A DNA stretch of 64,000 nt from Actinorugispora endophytica (lineage in GTDB: Bacteria > Actinomycetota > Actinomycetes > Streptosporangiales > Streptosporangiaceae), in NCBI RefSeq assembly GCF_004363075.1, contig NZ_SNYN01000004.1:62001-126000 (forward strand), in the 5' to 3' direction. Both the position numbers and the translations under genes were made by a program. Shown here one piece after another: positions 33,502-42,519 of the stretch (the first letter of the stretch is position 1; each line of letters opens with the position of its first letter). A model generated the notes under the pieces. The model saw only the letters and a list, made by a program, of their open reading frames with translations, ran no database searches and was not told the origin of the DNA.

Positions 33502-36500
33502 TCAGGCGGATCCGGAGGAGCGGGAGGGGCCGCCGTTCTCTCCCTGAGAAGGTCCGCCGGTGCTCCTCCACTGGCCGGAGGGGAGTTCACGGGTGACGTC
33601 GGAGTCATCGAGGAGGTCGTTGGCGGCGGCGAGGCCGCAGACGCGGTCGAGGTCTTCGGACGCCTGCAAATGGGGCCGGAGCGCATCCAGAACAGGCCTG
33701 ACGTGCCTGCTGGAGAGCAGGGGGCCGCTGACGACGGAGGTGACCCTGCGCAGGTACCCCGAGACCGTCTCGCGCAGGAGGCCGAGGGAGATCTCCGCCG
33801 GAGGGCTGTAGTCCTCCCCGCCGGAGGACGAGAGAAAGCGCGCGAAGTAGCCGAAGTCCTCCGCGGCCTGGCGCAGCACGGTCAGCTCCAGGCGTCCCAG
33901 CCGGTCGTTTCCGAACAGCAGCCGCATGTACCGGAGGTTCCTCCTGCGGTCGGAGAAGAGGCTGCCCGCGGAGCCGACCGGTGCCAGACGCAGTTCGAGC
34001 ACGTCGTTGACCTCCGTCCACGCGACCTTTCCCGTCCGGAGGGAGCCGTGCGGGGGGATCGACGCGTCCAGGTCCACGGCCGCCGGGTCCGCCGAGGCCG
34101 GGTCGGGATCGTCGAGCAGCCAGCTCCCCAGGTCCGTTCCCACGTGCTTCAGGTAGGGCCCCAGCATCAGCACGGCGCGGCTCACCGAGCCGTGCGCGCG
34201 CGTCGCCATCGACCGCAGCAGCCGCGAGGTGATCCCGTCGTAGGGGACGGTGATGTCGTAGGGGTTGGTGACGTCCAGCGCCTCGGCGACGTCGGAGCGC
34301 AGCTCGAAGCCCACGCACTCGCCCACGTTCACCGGGTCCTCGGGCTCGCGGCACAGCACGGTCCTGGCCCCGATGTTCTCCCAGAAGCCCAGATGCCGAA
34401 CGCGCACGGTGTCCAGGAAGCCGTGCCACTGGTCGCCGGGCATGGCGCGCCAGACGCCCGAGACGTCCCGCCAGTCCTGCCACGGGCGGGCCGAGCCCGG
34501 GTACAGCTCGGCCAGGTCCACCTCGTCGGCGACCAGTACCAGCAGGGTCACCAGGTTGGCGGTGTGGGCGGCCAGGCGCTGCACGACGGTCGCCCGGTAC
34601 GGCTGGTAGTCGAGCACGGACTGCCCGGTGCGCGGGTACGGCGCGGCCTGGAACAGCTCCACCAGGAGGGCGCGGTACGCGGCCCGGTCCCCGCCGACGC
34701 GCCGCTCGAGCAGGTCGGCGGCGAACTCCACGACGGCGGCGCGCCCCGCGATCGCGGCGAACGAGGACAGCGCGTAGAACCGGCTGGTGTCCAGCGGGGC
34801 GGGGGAGCGCCTGCGCGCGGCGTGCTCGCGGTCGGCCACCAGGTCGGAGAGCTCGTTGACGAGGGTGCGGGCCACCAGGTACTCGCCGAAGGTGGCGTGC
34901 AGGAACTCGTACACGCTGCGGCGCCCGTCCCGTTGGACGGCGCCGGCCTCGTGCACGAAGAAGAAGCGGCCCAGCACCTGGTCGGCGGGGGCGATCCGGC
35001 CGCCCAGACCGGGGTCGGCCACGTGCACGGCGGTCTCGGGGAACAGCGCCGAGAGGTCCCCGCCGAGCTCGTCGGAGGTCACCGACTGCCGGTGCCGGAC
35101 GAACATCGCCATGGCCACGACCTCCAGGCGGCGCAACTCGTCCTCGACCGCCCGGCTCAGGCCGTCCGCGTCCAGGTGGGAGTGGTGCTTGCGCACCTCG
35201 CGCTCGGCGAACGCGGTGAGCAGCCGCTCGTACAGCTCGCCGCGCCCGAACGCGGCCCCGCCCTGCTGGAGCGCGTTGGCGTCGGTGTCGAAGACCAGCA
35301 GCATGAGCAGCAGCAGCGGCTGCTCGGCGAGCTCCCGGTAGCGCAGCGCCGTCTCCAGTGGCAGCGGGCGCAGGCCGCGCGCGGTGAGCTGGGCGGTGTT
35401 GGCCCTGTTCCAGACCCCCAGCAGCCGCCTGATCCGGTCCTCGTCGAAAGGGGCCAGCCTGATGACCGGCGTGCGCGCGGGGAAGCGGGCGCGCTCGGCG
35501 ACCACGGTGCGGCTGGTGACGATCACCGCGACCGGGCTGCCCATGTCGGCCTGCCGCTCCTGGAACTGCTGGACCTGCTCCAGGTAGTCCGACCGGTTCA
35601 CCCCGGTGGCCTGGAGCAGCTCGTCGAAGCCGTCCAGGATCACCACGGGCAGCGCTCCGGGCGCGGAGTCGCACAGCTCGCGCCAGGAGACGCGGGTGTT
35701 CAGGGTGGCCGAGACCCCCTCCTCGACCTGGACGCGGATCGGCGCGTCGGCCTGCACCGAGCGCAGCTTCACCCGCAGCGGCAGGAAGTCGCCGGAGGGC
35801 AGCCGGGCGGCGAGCATCCGGGTGAGCTGGGACTTGCCCGCCCCGGGATGGCCCAGCAGCACGATCGGCCGGAGGTGGCAGTCGCGCTGGGTCAGCAGCG
35901 AGACCAGCAGCGGCTGGAGGTCGTCGTAGCGGTGCGCCTTCTCCCACCAGTCGTCGGCGGACGGCTGCGCGTTGGGCCCGGTGAACCGCAGCCGTCCGCC
36001 CAGGTTCAGGTAGGCGTGGCGGACCGGGGGCAGCACCGCGCCCTCGGGGGCCTCGACCGAGGGCAGCATCGGCTTGTCCAGGACCGCCTGGTAGTACCGT
36101 TCGAGCTCGGTGAGCCTGCGCCGGGTGCCCGGGGCGGCGAGCGTGCCCCGCAGCAGCTCCTCCATCCCCGCGAGCCCGACGCGCATCTCGTCGACGTGCT
36201 TCCGGGTTTCGTCGTGCTCGGCCAGGTTCGCCCAGACGCCGAATTCCGGTACGTCGGCGGCGAGTTTTCGGTACGACTCGGCGTAGCGGCGCTGGGCGAG
36301 GGCGGGCAGAGGGGCCAGGGAGTCCTCGACCCGCCCCCGGGCGGTGTCGCTGAGCCCCTCCCACACCGCAAGGCCGCGGACGAAGGGGAGCACGGAGGCC
36401 TCGGGGGACCACACGGCGAGCGCGGACCCGTCCCCGTGCGCGGCGGGCGGCAGGGGGGCGGGGGCGAGGCCGTACCCGTTCACCGCGTCCGTGAGCAGCG

Positions 36501-36849
36501 CGTACTGCTCGTCCCTGGTGAACTCCAGGTCTGCCGGCTTCAGGGGCGACCCCGGCTGGTCCAGGACCTCGCCCAGGGCCTCGAAGAACGCCGTGATCCG
36601 CAGGATCTGGTTGGCCGCCTCGATCCGCTCGGTGCGGTCCCACCGGCTCACCCCGGTGATCTTCTCCCGCATCCCGGTGATAGCCTCGCGGCCGTGCCGC
36701 AGCACCTGTTCACGCAGGCCGAACAGGTCGGGGACCCCCAGCATCCCCAGCGTGCCGTCGGCCAGCCTCTCGGCGAAGTCCAGGAGCGCCGAGTCGTCCT
36801 TGCCGAGGACGCGCAGGGCATCGGTGTAGGAAAGGGTCTTCTTCACCAC
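33502..36849 (-). CDS. NACHT/STAND ATPase, first of a tandem pair (1115 aa)
   Basis: A 1115-residue paralogue of the following gene. N-terminal helical domain LSYTDALRVLGKDDSALLDF and ILRITAFFEALGEVL; shared linker KLAADVPEFGVWANL; Walker A GHPGAGKS (333-340); Walker B VVILDGFDEL (402-411); RFFFVHEAG and YEFLHATFGEYLVAR typical of NACHT winged-helix regions; then about 400 residues of C-terminal sensor (VLMLGPYLKHVGTDLGSWLLDD) that differ from the paralogue. The C-terminus is polar and disordered (GGPSQGENGGPSRSSGSA). GTG 36849 with GGAAGG upstream. As in bacterial NLR-like proteins, the C-terminal part probably senses and the N-terminus acts. Confidence 0.85.
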   Translation of the reverse strand: MVKKTLSYTDALRVLGKDDSALLDFAERLADGTLGMLGVPDLFGLREQVLRHGREAITGMREKITGVSRWDRTERIEAANQILRITAFFEALGEVLDQPGSPLKPADLEFTRDEQYALLTDAVNGYGLAPAPLPPAAHGDGSALAVWSPEASVLPFVRGLAVWEGLSDTARGRVEDSLAPLPALAQRRYAESYRKLAADVPEFGVWANLAEHDETRKHVDEMRVGLAGMEELLRGTLAAPGTRRRLTELERYYQAVLDKPMLPSVEAPEGAVLPPVRHAYLNLGGRLRFTGPNAQPSADDWWEKAHRYDDLQPLLVSLLTQRDCHLRPIVLLGHPGAGKSQLTRMLAARLPSGDFLPLRVKLRSVQADAPIRVQVEEGVSATLNTRVSWRELCDSAPGALPVVILDGFDELLQATGVNRSDYLEQVQQFQERQADMGSPVAVIVTSRTVVAERARFPARTPVIRLAPFDEDRIRRLLGVWNRANTAQLTARGLRPLPLETALRYRELAEQPLLLLMLLVFDTDANALQQGGAAFGRGELYERLLTAFAEREVRKHHSHLDADGLSRAVEDELRRLEVVAMAMFVRHRQSVTSDELGGDLSALFPETAVHVADPGLGGRIAPADQVLGRFFFVHEAGAVQRDGRRSVYEFLHATFGEYLVARTLVNELSDLVADREHAARRRSPAPLDTSRFYALSSFAAIAGRAAVVEFAADLLERRVGGDRAAYRALLVELFQAAPYPRTGQSVLDYQPYRATVVQRLAAHTANLVTLLVLVADEVDLAELYPGSARPWQDWRDVSGVWRAMPGDQWHGFLDTVRVRHLGFWENIGARTVLCREPEDPVNVGECVGFELRSDVAEALDVTNPYDITVPYDGITSRLLRSMATRAHGSVSRAVLMLGPYLKHVGTDLGSWLLDDPDPASADPAAVDLDASIPPHGSLRTGKVAWTEVNDVLELRLAPVGSAGSLFSDRRRNLRYMRLLFGNDRLGRLELTVLRQAAEDFGYFARFLSSSGGEDYSPPAEISLGLLRETVSGYLRRVTSVVSGPLLSSRHVRPVLDALRPHLQASEDLDRVCGLAAANDLLDDSDVTRELPSGQWRSTGGPSQGENGGPSRSSGSA

Positions 36850-36901
36850 GGGGGGTCGCCTTCCGACGGCTGCGGGTGCGGGATCTCATTGTGTCCAGAA
36901 C

Positions 36902-36925
36902 GTGACGATTGCCCAAACTCGTCAC
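36902..36925. promoter_or_regulatory. Inverted repeat between NACHT and VOC genes
   Basis: GTGACG and CGTCAC face each other across 12 bp in the 133-bp divergent gap between starts 36849 and 36983. The geometry suits a dimeric repressor or activator; no regulator gene is adjacent. Confidence 0.35.
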
Positions 36926-36982
36926 CGGGCACTAGCCAATGCGGTCGACGTTTCCCCCCAGATCACCCCCAAGGAGGCGATG

Positions 36983-37366
36983 ATGCCGTCGCTGATCCGT
37001 GCCGTCACCTTCGACTGCGCCGACCCCTACGCGCTCGCGGAGTTCTGGTCCAGGGCCCTCGGGCGCTCCATCGACCCCGACTCCGGGCCCGGGGGCGACG
37101 AGGCGTCCATCAGCGCCGCCGACGGCGAGCCGGGGCTCCTGTTCCTGCGCGTCCCCGAGGGAAAGGCGGCCAAGAACCGCCTGCACCTGGACCTCGGGCC
37201 CGGCGGGGAGGCCACCCGGGACGGGGAGGTGGAGCGGCTGATCGGGCTCGGCGCCGCGTTCCTGTCCGACCACCGGACCCCCGATGGCCGGGGCTGGGTG
37301 GTGCTCGCCGACCCCGAGAACAACGAGTTCTGCGTCGAGCTGGGGGACGCCGAACTCGAACGCTGA
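36983..37366 (+). CDS. VOC-superfamily glyoxalase-like protein
   Basis: A 127-residue protein with two beta-alpha-beta-beta-beta modules: AVTFDCADPYALAEFWSRALG and NRLHLDLGPGG then WVVLADPENNEFCVEL. This is the glyoxalase_6-like layout common in actinobacteria, usually of unknown substrate. ATG 36983 is chosen (AAGGAGG 5 bases upstream); ATG 36980 is too close to that site. Divergent from the NACHT pair. Confidence 0.85.
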   Translation: MPSLIRAVTFDCADPYALAEFWSRALGRSIDPDSGPGGDEASISAADGEPGLLFLRVPEGKAAKNRLHLDLGPGGEATRDGEVERLIGLGAAFLSDHRTPDGRGWVVLADPENNEFCVELGDAELER

Positions 37367-37409
37367 CGGGCGGCCCCGGCGCTCCACGCCGAGGCCGTGC
37401 GGCCGGCGG

Positions 37410-38081
37410 CTACGGCAGGCGCCAGTCCATCGGTTCGACTCCCTGCTTCTCCAGCAGGGCGTTGGCCTTGCTGAACGGGCGCGAGCCGAAGAAGCCGTTG
37501 TGCGCCGACATCGGGCTCGGGTGGGTGGACTCCACGCACGGCACGTTCGGCATGAGCGGACGAAGGTTGCGGGCGTCGCGCCCCCACAGGATGGCCACCA
37601 TCGGCTTGTCGCGCGCGGCCAGCGCCCGGATCGCCTGGTCGGTGACCTCCTCCCAGCCCTTGCCCCGGTGCGCGCCGGACTTGCGCGGCGCGACCGTCAG
37701 AACCCTGTTGAGCAGCAGCACCCCGCGCTCGGTCCAGGGGGTCAGGTCCCCGTTCGACGGCATCGGCAGGCCGAGGTCCTGGGTGTACTCGGTGAAGATG
37801 TTGCGCAGGCTGCCGGGCAGCTTGGCGTCGGGAGACACGGAGAAGCTCAGCCCCACGGCGTTGCCGGGCGTGGGGTAGGGGTCCTGGCCCACCAAGAGCA
37901 CCCGCACGTCGTCGAAGGGCTGCTGGAACGCGCGCAGCACGTTCTCCCCGGCGGGCAGGTAGGTGCGGCCCTCGGCGACCTCCTTGCGCAGGAAGTCGCC
38001 CATCCGGGCGACGCGGTCGGCCACCGGCTCCAGAGCCTCGGCCCAGCCGCTCTCCATGATCTCGTTCAACGGTCTCGACAT
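37410..38081 (-). CDS. ung: Uracil-DNA glycosylase
   Basis: A 223-residue family 1 enzyme removing uracil from DNA in base-excision repair. The water-activating loop [17 protein letters not shown], the DNA minor-groove loop with [20 protein letters not shown] and [10 protein letters not shown] are all intact. It lies downstream of the TPR kinase gene on the same strand, separated from it by family B copy 4. Confidence 0.97.
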   Translation of the reverse strand: MSRPLNEIMESGWAEALEPVADRVARMGDFLRKEVAEGRTYLPAGENVLRAFQQPFDDVRVLLVGQDPYPTPGNAVGLSFSVSPDAKLPGSLRNIFTEYTQDLGLPMPSNGDLTPWTERGVLLLNRVLTVAPRKSGAHRGKGWEEVTDQAIRALAARDKPMVAILWGRDARNLRPLMPNVPCVESTHPSPMSAHNGFFGSRPFSKANALLEKQGVEPMDWRLP

Positions 38082-38158
38082 GGCTCAGAACCCTAGCGGC
38101 GGACGGGGACAGCGGCGGCGGTTCCACCGCATCCGCTCCCGCTGTCCGTTCTCCCGCC

Positions 38159-38214
38159 GATCGTGGCCTTTCCGGGGCCTCAACCGCCTCCGAGACCCCG
38201 GAAAGGCCACGATC
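38159..38214. repeat. Family B palindrome, copy 4 (GTGGCC variant)
   Basis: GATCGTGGCCTTTCCGGGG pairs with CCCCGGAAAGGCCACGATC: relative to the consensus, TTGACC/GGTCAA has become GTGGCC/GGCCAC on both arms. One inner pair is G-T. It lies 69 bp after the kinase stop and 78 bp before the ung start. Confidence 0.85.
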
Positions 38215-38282
38215 CGCGTGGCGTGGGGCCGAAGGACCCACCCGAAGCACCGGCACGCGAATCATCCCGCGCCGGAGACTCC

Positions 38283-39890
38283 CTAGCGCGTCCGGTCCTG
38301 CCAGCGGGTCAGGCGGGACCTGGTCCTGGCGGTGCGGGGGTCGGCGGCGCCGTACAGGCGGATGTGGTCGGCGAGGAGCTCGTGGTAGTGGCGGGCCGCC
38401 TCGTGCGGGCGGCCCGCGAAACCGGTGTAGGCGGCCAGGTAGTGGCGGGCGGTGAGGGTGTCGGAGGCGTCGGGGCCCAGAACGCGGGCCATGTCCGGGA
38501 CGAGCGCCTCCAGCAGGGCCACGGCGTGCGGGTGGTCGCCGGACTCGCCGACGTCGAAGGCCAGGTACAGGCGGTTGGTCAGCACCCTGGAGGAGTCCGG
38601 CCCGTGCGCGGCGACCAGGTCGACCAGCAGGTCCTCGCGCTGGGCGGCGGCCTCGGCGCGCCTGCCCGCCCGGCCGGTGTTGACGGCCTGGTAGTGGCGG
38701 ACGGTCTGGGTCTCGGGGTGGCCGCGGCCGTAGACCCGGTCCAGGACGGGCAGCAGCTCCCCGAGCAGCGCGGCGGCGCGGTCCGGATACCCCGCCTTGC
38801 CGGTCAGGTACGCGTGGCGGCGGCGCGCCTTGAGGGACTCCGGATGCTCCGCGCCGTACACCGCGTCCAGCTCGTCCAGCAGCGCGCCGACGCGCCGCAC
38901 GGCCTCGTCGAGGTCTCCGTCGGCGGCGGCGCCCCGCGCCTCCTCCAGGGCCGCGTCCAGCCTCCGGCGCCGCGCGGGGTCCACCGGCGGGACCGGCTCG
39001 GTCGGCCTCCTCGCCGGAGCGGCCTCCCGCGCGGCGGGCGCCTCGGCGGCCGCGAAGGACAGCAGCCGCGCGCGCACCTCGTCGGCGCTGCCCGGCCGCT
39101 GCCCGGGGGCCTTGGCCAGGAGCGCCAGCACGAGTCCGGCGAGCTCGGGGGGCAGGTCCGGGCGCAGCGCCGAGGGCGGGGGCGGCGGCTCCATCAGGTG
39201 CATCCGCAGCACCGGCATCGGGTCGCGGCCCTCGAAGGGCGGCCGGCCGGTCAGCATCTGGAACAGCACCGCCCCGAAGGAGTACAGGTCGCCCGGCGCC
39301 CCCACGGGCAGCGCCTGGATCTGCTCGGGCGACATGTACAGCGGGGTGCCGATCAGGTCCCCGGTCCGGGTGAGTCGCCTGCTCTGGAGGGCGGCCTCGT
39401 GGAAGCCCGCGATGCCGAAGTCCAGCACCTTGACGGTTCCGCCGTCCGGGGCGTCGGAGCCGACCGCCATGAGGTTGCCCGGCTTGATGTCGCGGTGCAC
39501 GATCCCCGAGGTGTGCGCGGCGGACAGCCCCGCGCACACCTGCGCGCCCCAGCGGGCGGCCAGCGGGACCGGAAGCGGGCCCCGGTCGCGCAGGACCCTG
39601 TTCAGGGGGAGGCCCTCGACCAGCTCCATGACCGCGTACACCGTGTCGGAGTCGGTGCCGTAGTCGTAGAGGATGACGATGTTGGGATGCCCGGCGAGCC
39701 GGGCGGTCACCCGGGCCTCCCGCCGGAAGCGCGCGACGGTGTCGTCGGTCTCGACGAGTTCGGGGCGGACCAGTTTCACCGCGACGGGTCGGTCCAGCCG
39801 CTCGTCGACCCCCCGCCAGACCTCGCCCATGCCGCCGATGCCCAGTCTCTCGGTCAACCGGTACCGGCCGTCCAGTACGCGTCGCGCCAC
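38283..39890 (-). CDS. Ser/Thr protein kinase with C-terminal TPR-like repeats
   Basis: A 535-residue soluble Hanks-type kinase. Kinase domain (about 1-275): glycine loop LGIGGMGEVW, AVKLV Lys, HRDIKPGN catalytic loop, VLDFGIAG, and SPEQI. Residues about 320-530 hold repeated 42-residue units (AVYGAEHPESLKARRRHAYL, VYGRGHPETQTVRHYQAVN, VLGPDASDTLTARHYLAAY), the tetratricopeptide type seen in actinobacterial signalling and STAND proteins. No membrane segment. GTG 39890 has GGAGGG upstream. It is divergent from a second kinase gene. Confidence 0.92.
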   Translation of the reverse strand: MARRVLDGRYRLTERLGIGGMGEVWRGVDERLDRPVAVKLVRPELVETDDTVARFRREARVTARLAGHPNIVILYDYGTDSDTVYAVMELVEGLPLNRVLRDRGPLPVPLAARWGAQVCAGLSAAHTSGIVHRDIKPGNLMAVGSDAPDGGTVKVLDFGIAGFHEAALQSRRLTRTGDLIGTPLYMSPEQIQALPVGAPGDLYSFGAVLFQMLTGRPPFEGRDPMPVLRMHLMEPPPPPSALRPDLPPELAGLVLALLAKAPGQRPGSADEVRARLLSFAAAEAPAAREAAPARRPTEPVPPVDPARRRRLDAALEEARGAAADGDLDEAVRRVGALLDELDAVYGAEHPESLKARRRHAYLTGKAGYPDRAAALLGELLPVLDRVYGRGHPETQTVRHYQAVNTGRAGRRAEAAAQREDLLVDLVAAHGPDSSRVLTNRLYLAFDVGESGDHPHAVALLEALVPDMARVLGPDASDTLTARHYLAAYTGFAGRPHEAARHYHELLADHIRLYGAADPRTARTRSRLTRWQDRTR

Positions 39891-40209
39891 GTCACCCTCC
39901 AGTAGAACCCCGGAGCGCCACCGTATCGGGCGGTGGCCGGATCGGGCCGAATCGGGTTGTCAGACGGGGAAGAGGCTCGGATCGTTATGCGCGCGGTCTA
40001 TCGTGATCTCCGCGCGCGGGTGTGTTCGGGAATCCGTTCCGGGCTCGCGGCCCCCAGAGTGATGCTCGCGGTGAACCGGGCGGTCCTCGCGGACCGGCCC
40101 GCGAGCGCCGCCTTGCGGGCCGCGCGGGGGCGCCCGAAGGGGTCCCTTCCCGGACGGGGCCCGCGGCCACCGCGCGCAGTCGGCCCCCGAAGCGGAAGTG
40201 GATAGTCCC
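39891..40209. other. Divergent intergenic region between two kinase genes
   Basis: No ORF with coding character and no RNA gene is seen in these 319 bp. The left half is comparatively AT-rich and contains TTGTCA and TCGTTAT about 27 bp apart, a weak promoter candidate for the plus-strand kinase. The right half is GC-rich with GGCCCGCG-type runs. Confidence 0.4.
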
Positions 40210-42258
40210 GTGAGCTCTGCGCTTTATGTCGGTCCGGACTCCCAGCCGGACAAGTACCGCCTGGTCCGGTCGGTGGGACGGGGCGGTGAGGCCACGCTCT
40301 ACCTCGCCGAGGTGACCCTGGCCGGCCAGACCGAGCCGGTCGTGGTGAAGGTCCTCAACGCGGACGTCGCCGCCACCCCCGAGCAGTTCGCGGAGCTCAG
40401 CGGCCGGTGGAGCGAGCAGGCCGAACTGCTGCGCTTCATCACCCGCCTCGGTGTGGTCGGCGTGCGCGAGCACTTCGAGGGGGCGCCCGAGCACCGGGAG
40501 GGCACGTCGGGGGAGCTGGCCGACCGCGCGCTCTACCTCGTCATGAACTACGTGGAGGGTGTGGACCTGCGCGACTGGCGGGCCGAGCACGCCGTGGACG
40601 GGCCCAGGGGCCAGCGCGTGGCGCTGGGCTACCTGGAGCAGGTCGCCGAGGTCCTGGACGTGCTGCACTCGGGCAGGGCCACCCCGTCCAAGCGCCCGGT
40701 CGTGCACGGGGACCTCTCGCCCGGCAACGTCATGATCAACGAGGACGGCCAGGCCATCCTGGTGGACTTCGGCCTCAGCAGGATCGCCGCCCGGCACCTC
40801 ACCGCGCGGCCGTGGTTCACCCCCGGCTACGCGGCTCCCGAGATCTTCAACGGGGAGTACTCCCCGGCCGGCGACCGGTACGCCTTCGGCGCGATCGTCT
40901 ACTTCGCGCTGTCCGGGATCGAGCCGCCGCCCTCGCCCGAGCAGCTGCGCGCGGCCTTCGGAGAGTTGCCGGTCATGGCCACGGCAGGTCCCGACCAGCG
41001 CGAGCGCGTCATGGCCATGTTCTCCGCCGAGGCCGCCGCGCGCCCCGCCGCGCTGGACTGGATCAAGGCGGTCCGCTCGGTCAGCACCTCCGCCCCGTGG
41101 AGCGGGCCGGTGTCCGACCCGGGGACGGCGTCGACCGCGGCGGGGTCGGCCCCGTGGAGCGGCCCCGCGGAACCGACCGGGGGGCGACCCGCCGAGGCGC
41201 CCGGAGGCGTCCTTGACCAGGAGGCGCGGTCCGCCGAGGCGCCCGTCCAGCCCCCCGCGGGGCCCCGGGTGAGCGGGCCGCCGCCGCAGAGCAGGCCCGC
41301 CCAGCCGGCCCAGAGCGCGTCCGGCGGGCTGCCGAGCGGTCCCGGCCAGGGAGCCCCCGCGGGGCCGCCGTCGGGCGTGCCGCCGCAGAACACGCAGTTT
41401 GGCGGCCCGGGACCGCAGCGTCCGGTCGGCGGGCTGCGCGGCGTCCCGGCGCCGCCTCCTCCGCCGCAGCCCCAGCAGCAGCACTCCGGTTCGATGCCCA
41501 CGGCCCCGATGCCCCCGGTGCCCCCGGTGCCCGGTCCGCCCAGCGGCCCGCAGCAGGCGTGGGCGTCCACGCACGAGATCGGCGGCGGGGGGCGTCCGGT
41601 CCGGAAGAAGTCCAGGAAGCCGCTGATCATCGGAACGGCGGTCGTCGTCGTGCTGGCGATGGCCGGGGCCTCGGTCGGGACCGTCTACGTCATGGACTGG
41701 TGGGAGCGGACCAACGCGGCCGCCGTCGTACCGGAATCGAGCCCGGGGGCGGAGCAGGCGGGGGAGGAGCAGTCCGCGGCCTCGCAGCCCGGGACCTCCG
41801 ACCCGTCCCCGGGAGCCCCGGCCTCCGAGGCGCCGGTGCGGCCCGAGAGCGACGAGCGGTACCTGGCCACGATGGACGGCGTCGACTCCTCCTACGGGGG
41901 CGAGCTGGAGAGGGGCAACGTGAACGTCAACACCGAGACGTACACGCGGGCGCTGGTCGACGACCTGGACTGCTACTCCGACCAGCAGTGGAGCGAGTAC
42001 AACCTGGACCGCTCCTGGACGGGCTTCGACTCGGTCGTCGGGTTGAGCGACACCTCCGACGCCGACGCCTCGATCACCTTCAGCGTGATCGTGGACGGCG
42101 AGGAGCTGTACAGCGAGACCGCCAAGCTCGGCACCGAGCTGGAGGTGGACGTCGACGTCACCGGGGGGCTGCGGATGCGCCTCCAGGTCGAGCCGGGCGC
42201 CGACTGCGAGGACGCCGACATGACCGCGGTGTGGGGCGACCCCAGGCTCACCAAGTAG
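40210..42258 (+). CDS. Transmembrane Ser/Thr kinase with extracellular NPCBM-like domain
   Basis: A 682-residue protein: kinase domain (about 1-280; GRGGEATLYLAE, VVVKVL, DFGLS, APEIF), a 160-residue Pro/Gly/Gln-rich linker, one membrane helix (KPLIIGTAVVVVLAMAGASV, near residue 480), and an extracellular domain (DERYLATMDGVDSSYGGEL to the end) resembling NPCBM/NEW2 carbohydrate-binding modules with two Cys. The catalytic loop is VHGDLSPGN, with Gly for the Arg of HRD, so it does not need activation-loop phosphorylation in the usual way. GTG 40210 is preferred over 40198, whose ribosome site would be too close. Probably senses a cell-wall sugar. Confidence 0.85.
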   Translation: MSSALYVGPDSQPDKYRLVRSVGRGGEATLYLAEVTLAGQTEPVVVKVLNADVAATPEQFAELSGRWSEQAELLRFITRLGVVGVREHFEGAPEHREGTSGELADRALYLVMNYVEGVDLRDWRAEHAVDGPRGQRVALGYLEQVAEVLDVLHSGRATPSKRPVVHGDLSPGNVMINEDGQAILVDFGLSRIAARHLTARPWFTPGYAAPEIFNGEYSPAGDRYAFGAIVYFALSGIEPPPSPEQLRAAFGELPVMATAGPDQRERVMAMFSAEAAARPAALDWIKAVRSVSTSAPWSGPVSDPGTASTAAGSAPWSGPAEPTGGRPAEAPGGVLDQEARSAEAPVQPPAGPRVSGPPPQSRPAQPAQSASGGLPSGPGQGAPAGPPSGVPPQNTQFGGPGPQRPVGGLRGVPAPPPPPQPQQQHSGSMPTAPMPPVPPVPGPPSGPQQAWASTHEIGGGGRPVRKKSRKPLIIGTAVVVVLAMAGASVGTVYVMDWWERTNAAAVVPESSPGAEQAGEEQSAASQPGTSDPSPGAPASEAPVRPESDERYLATMDGVDSSYGGELERGNVNVNTETYTRALVDDLDCYSDQQWSEYNLDRSWTGFDSVVGLSDTSDADASITFSVIVDGEELYSETAKLGTELEVDVDVTGGLRMRLQVEPGADCEDADMTAVWGDPRLTK

Positions 42259-42304
42259 GGAAGCTCCGGCGCTGGGGTTGGCCCCGCCACGGTGTCCGTT
42301 CCTC

Positions 42305-42370
42305 CCGGTGATCTTGACCTTTCCGGGGTCTCAACCGTTTCTGAGACCCCGGAAAGGTCAAGATCACCGG
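42305..42370. repeat. Family B palindrome, copy 5
   Basis: 29-bp perfect arms, core GATCTTGACCTTTCCGGGG with the basal CCGGT/ACCGG, and an 8-base loop. It lies 46 bp after the kinase stop codon and 57 bp before the small ATG-led frame preceding the MFS gene. Confidence 0.9.
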
Positions 42371-42519
42371 AGAGAGCGCCAGGAAACGGACGCCTTCCCG
42401 CAGCCCGGGGCCTTAGGATGCCGGGTATGACCTGGCGACATTGACCCTCCCCCGAGTCCGGACTCGCGCGCGGGCTCTACGCCTACGCGTTCCTCGAGGA
42501 CCTCGTCCTCCTCTACCCG

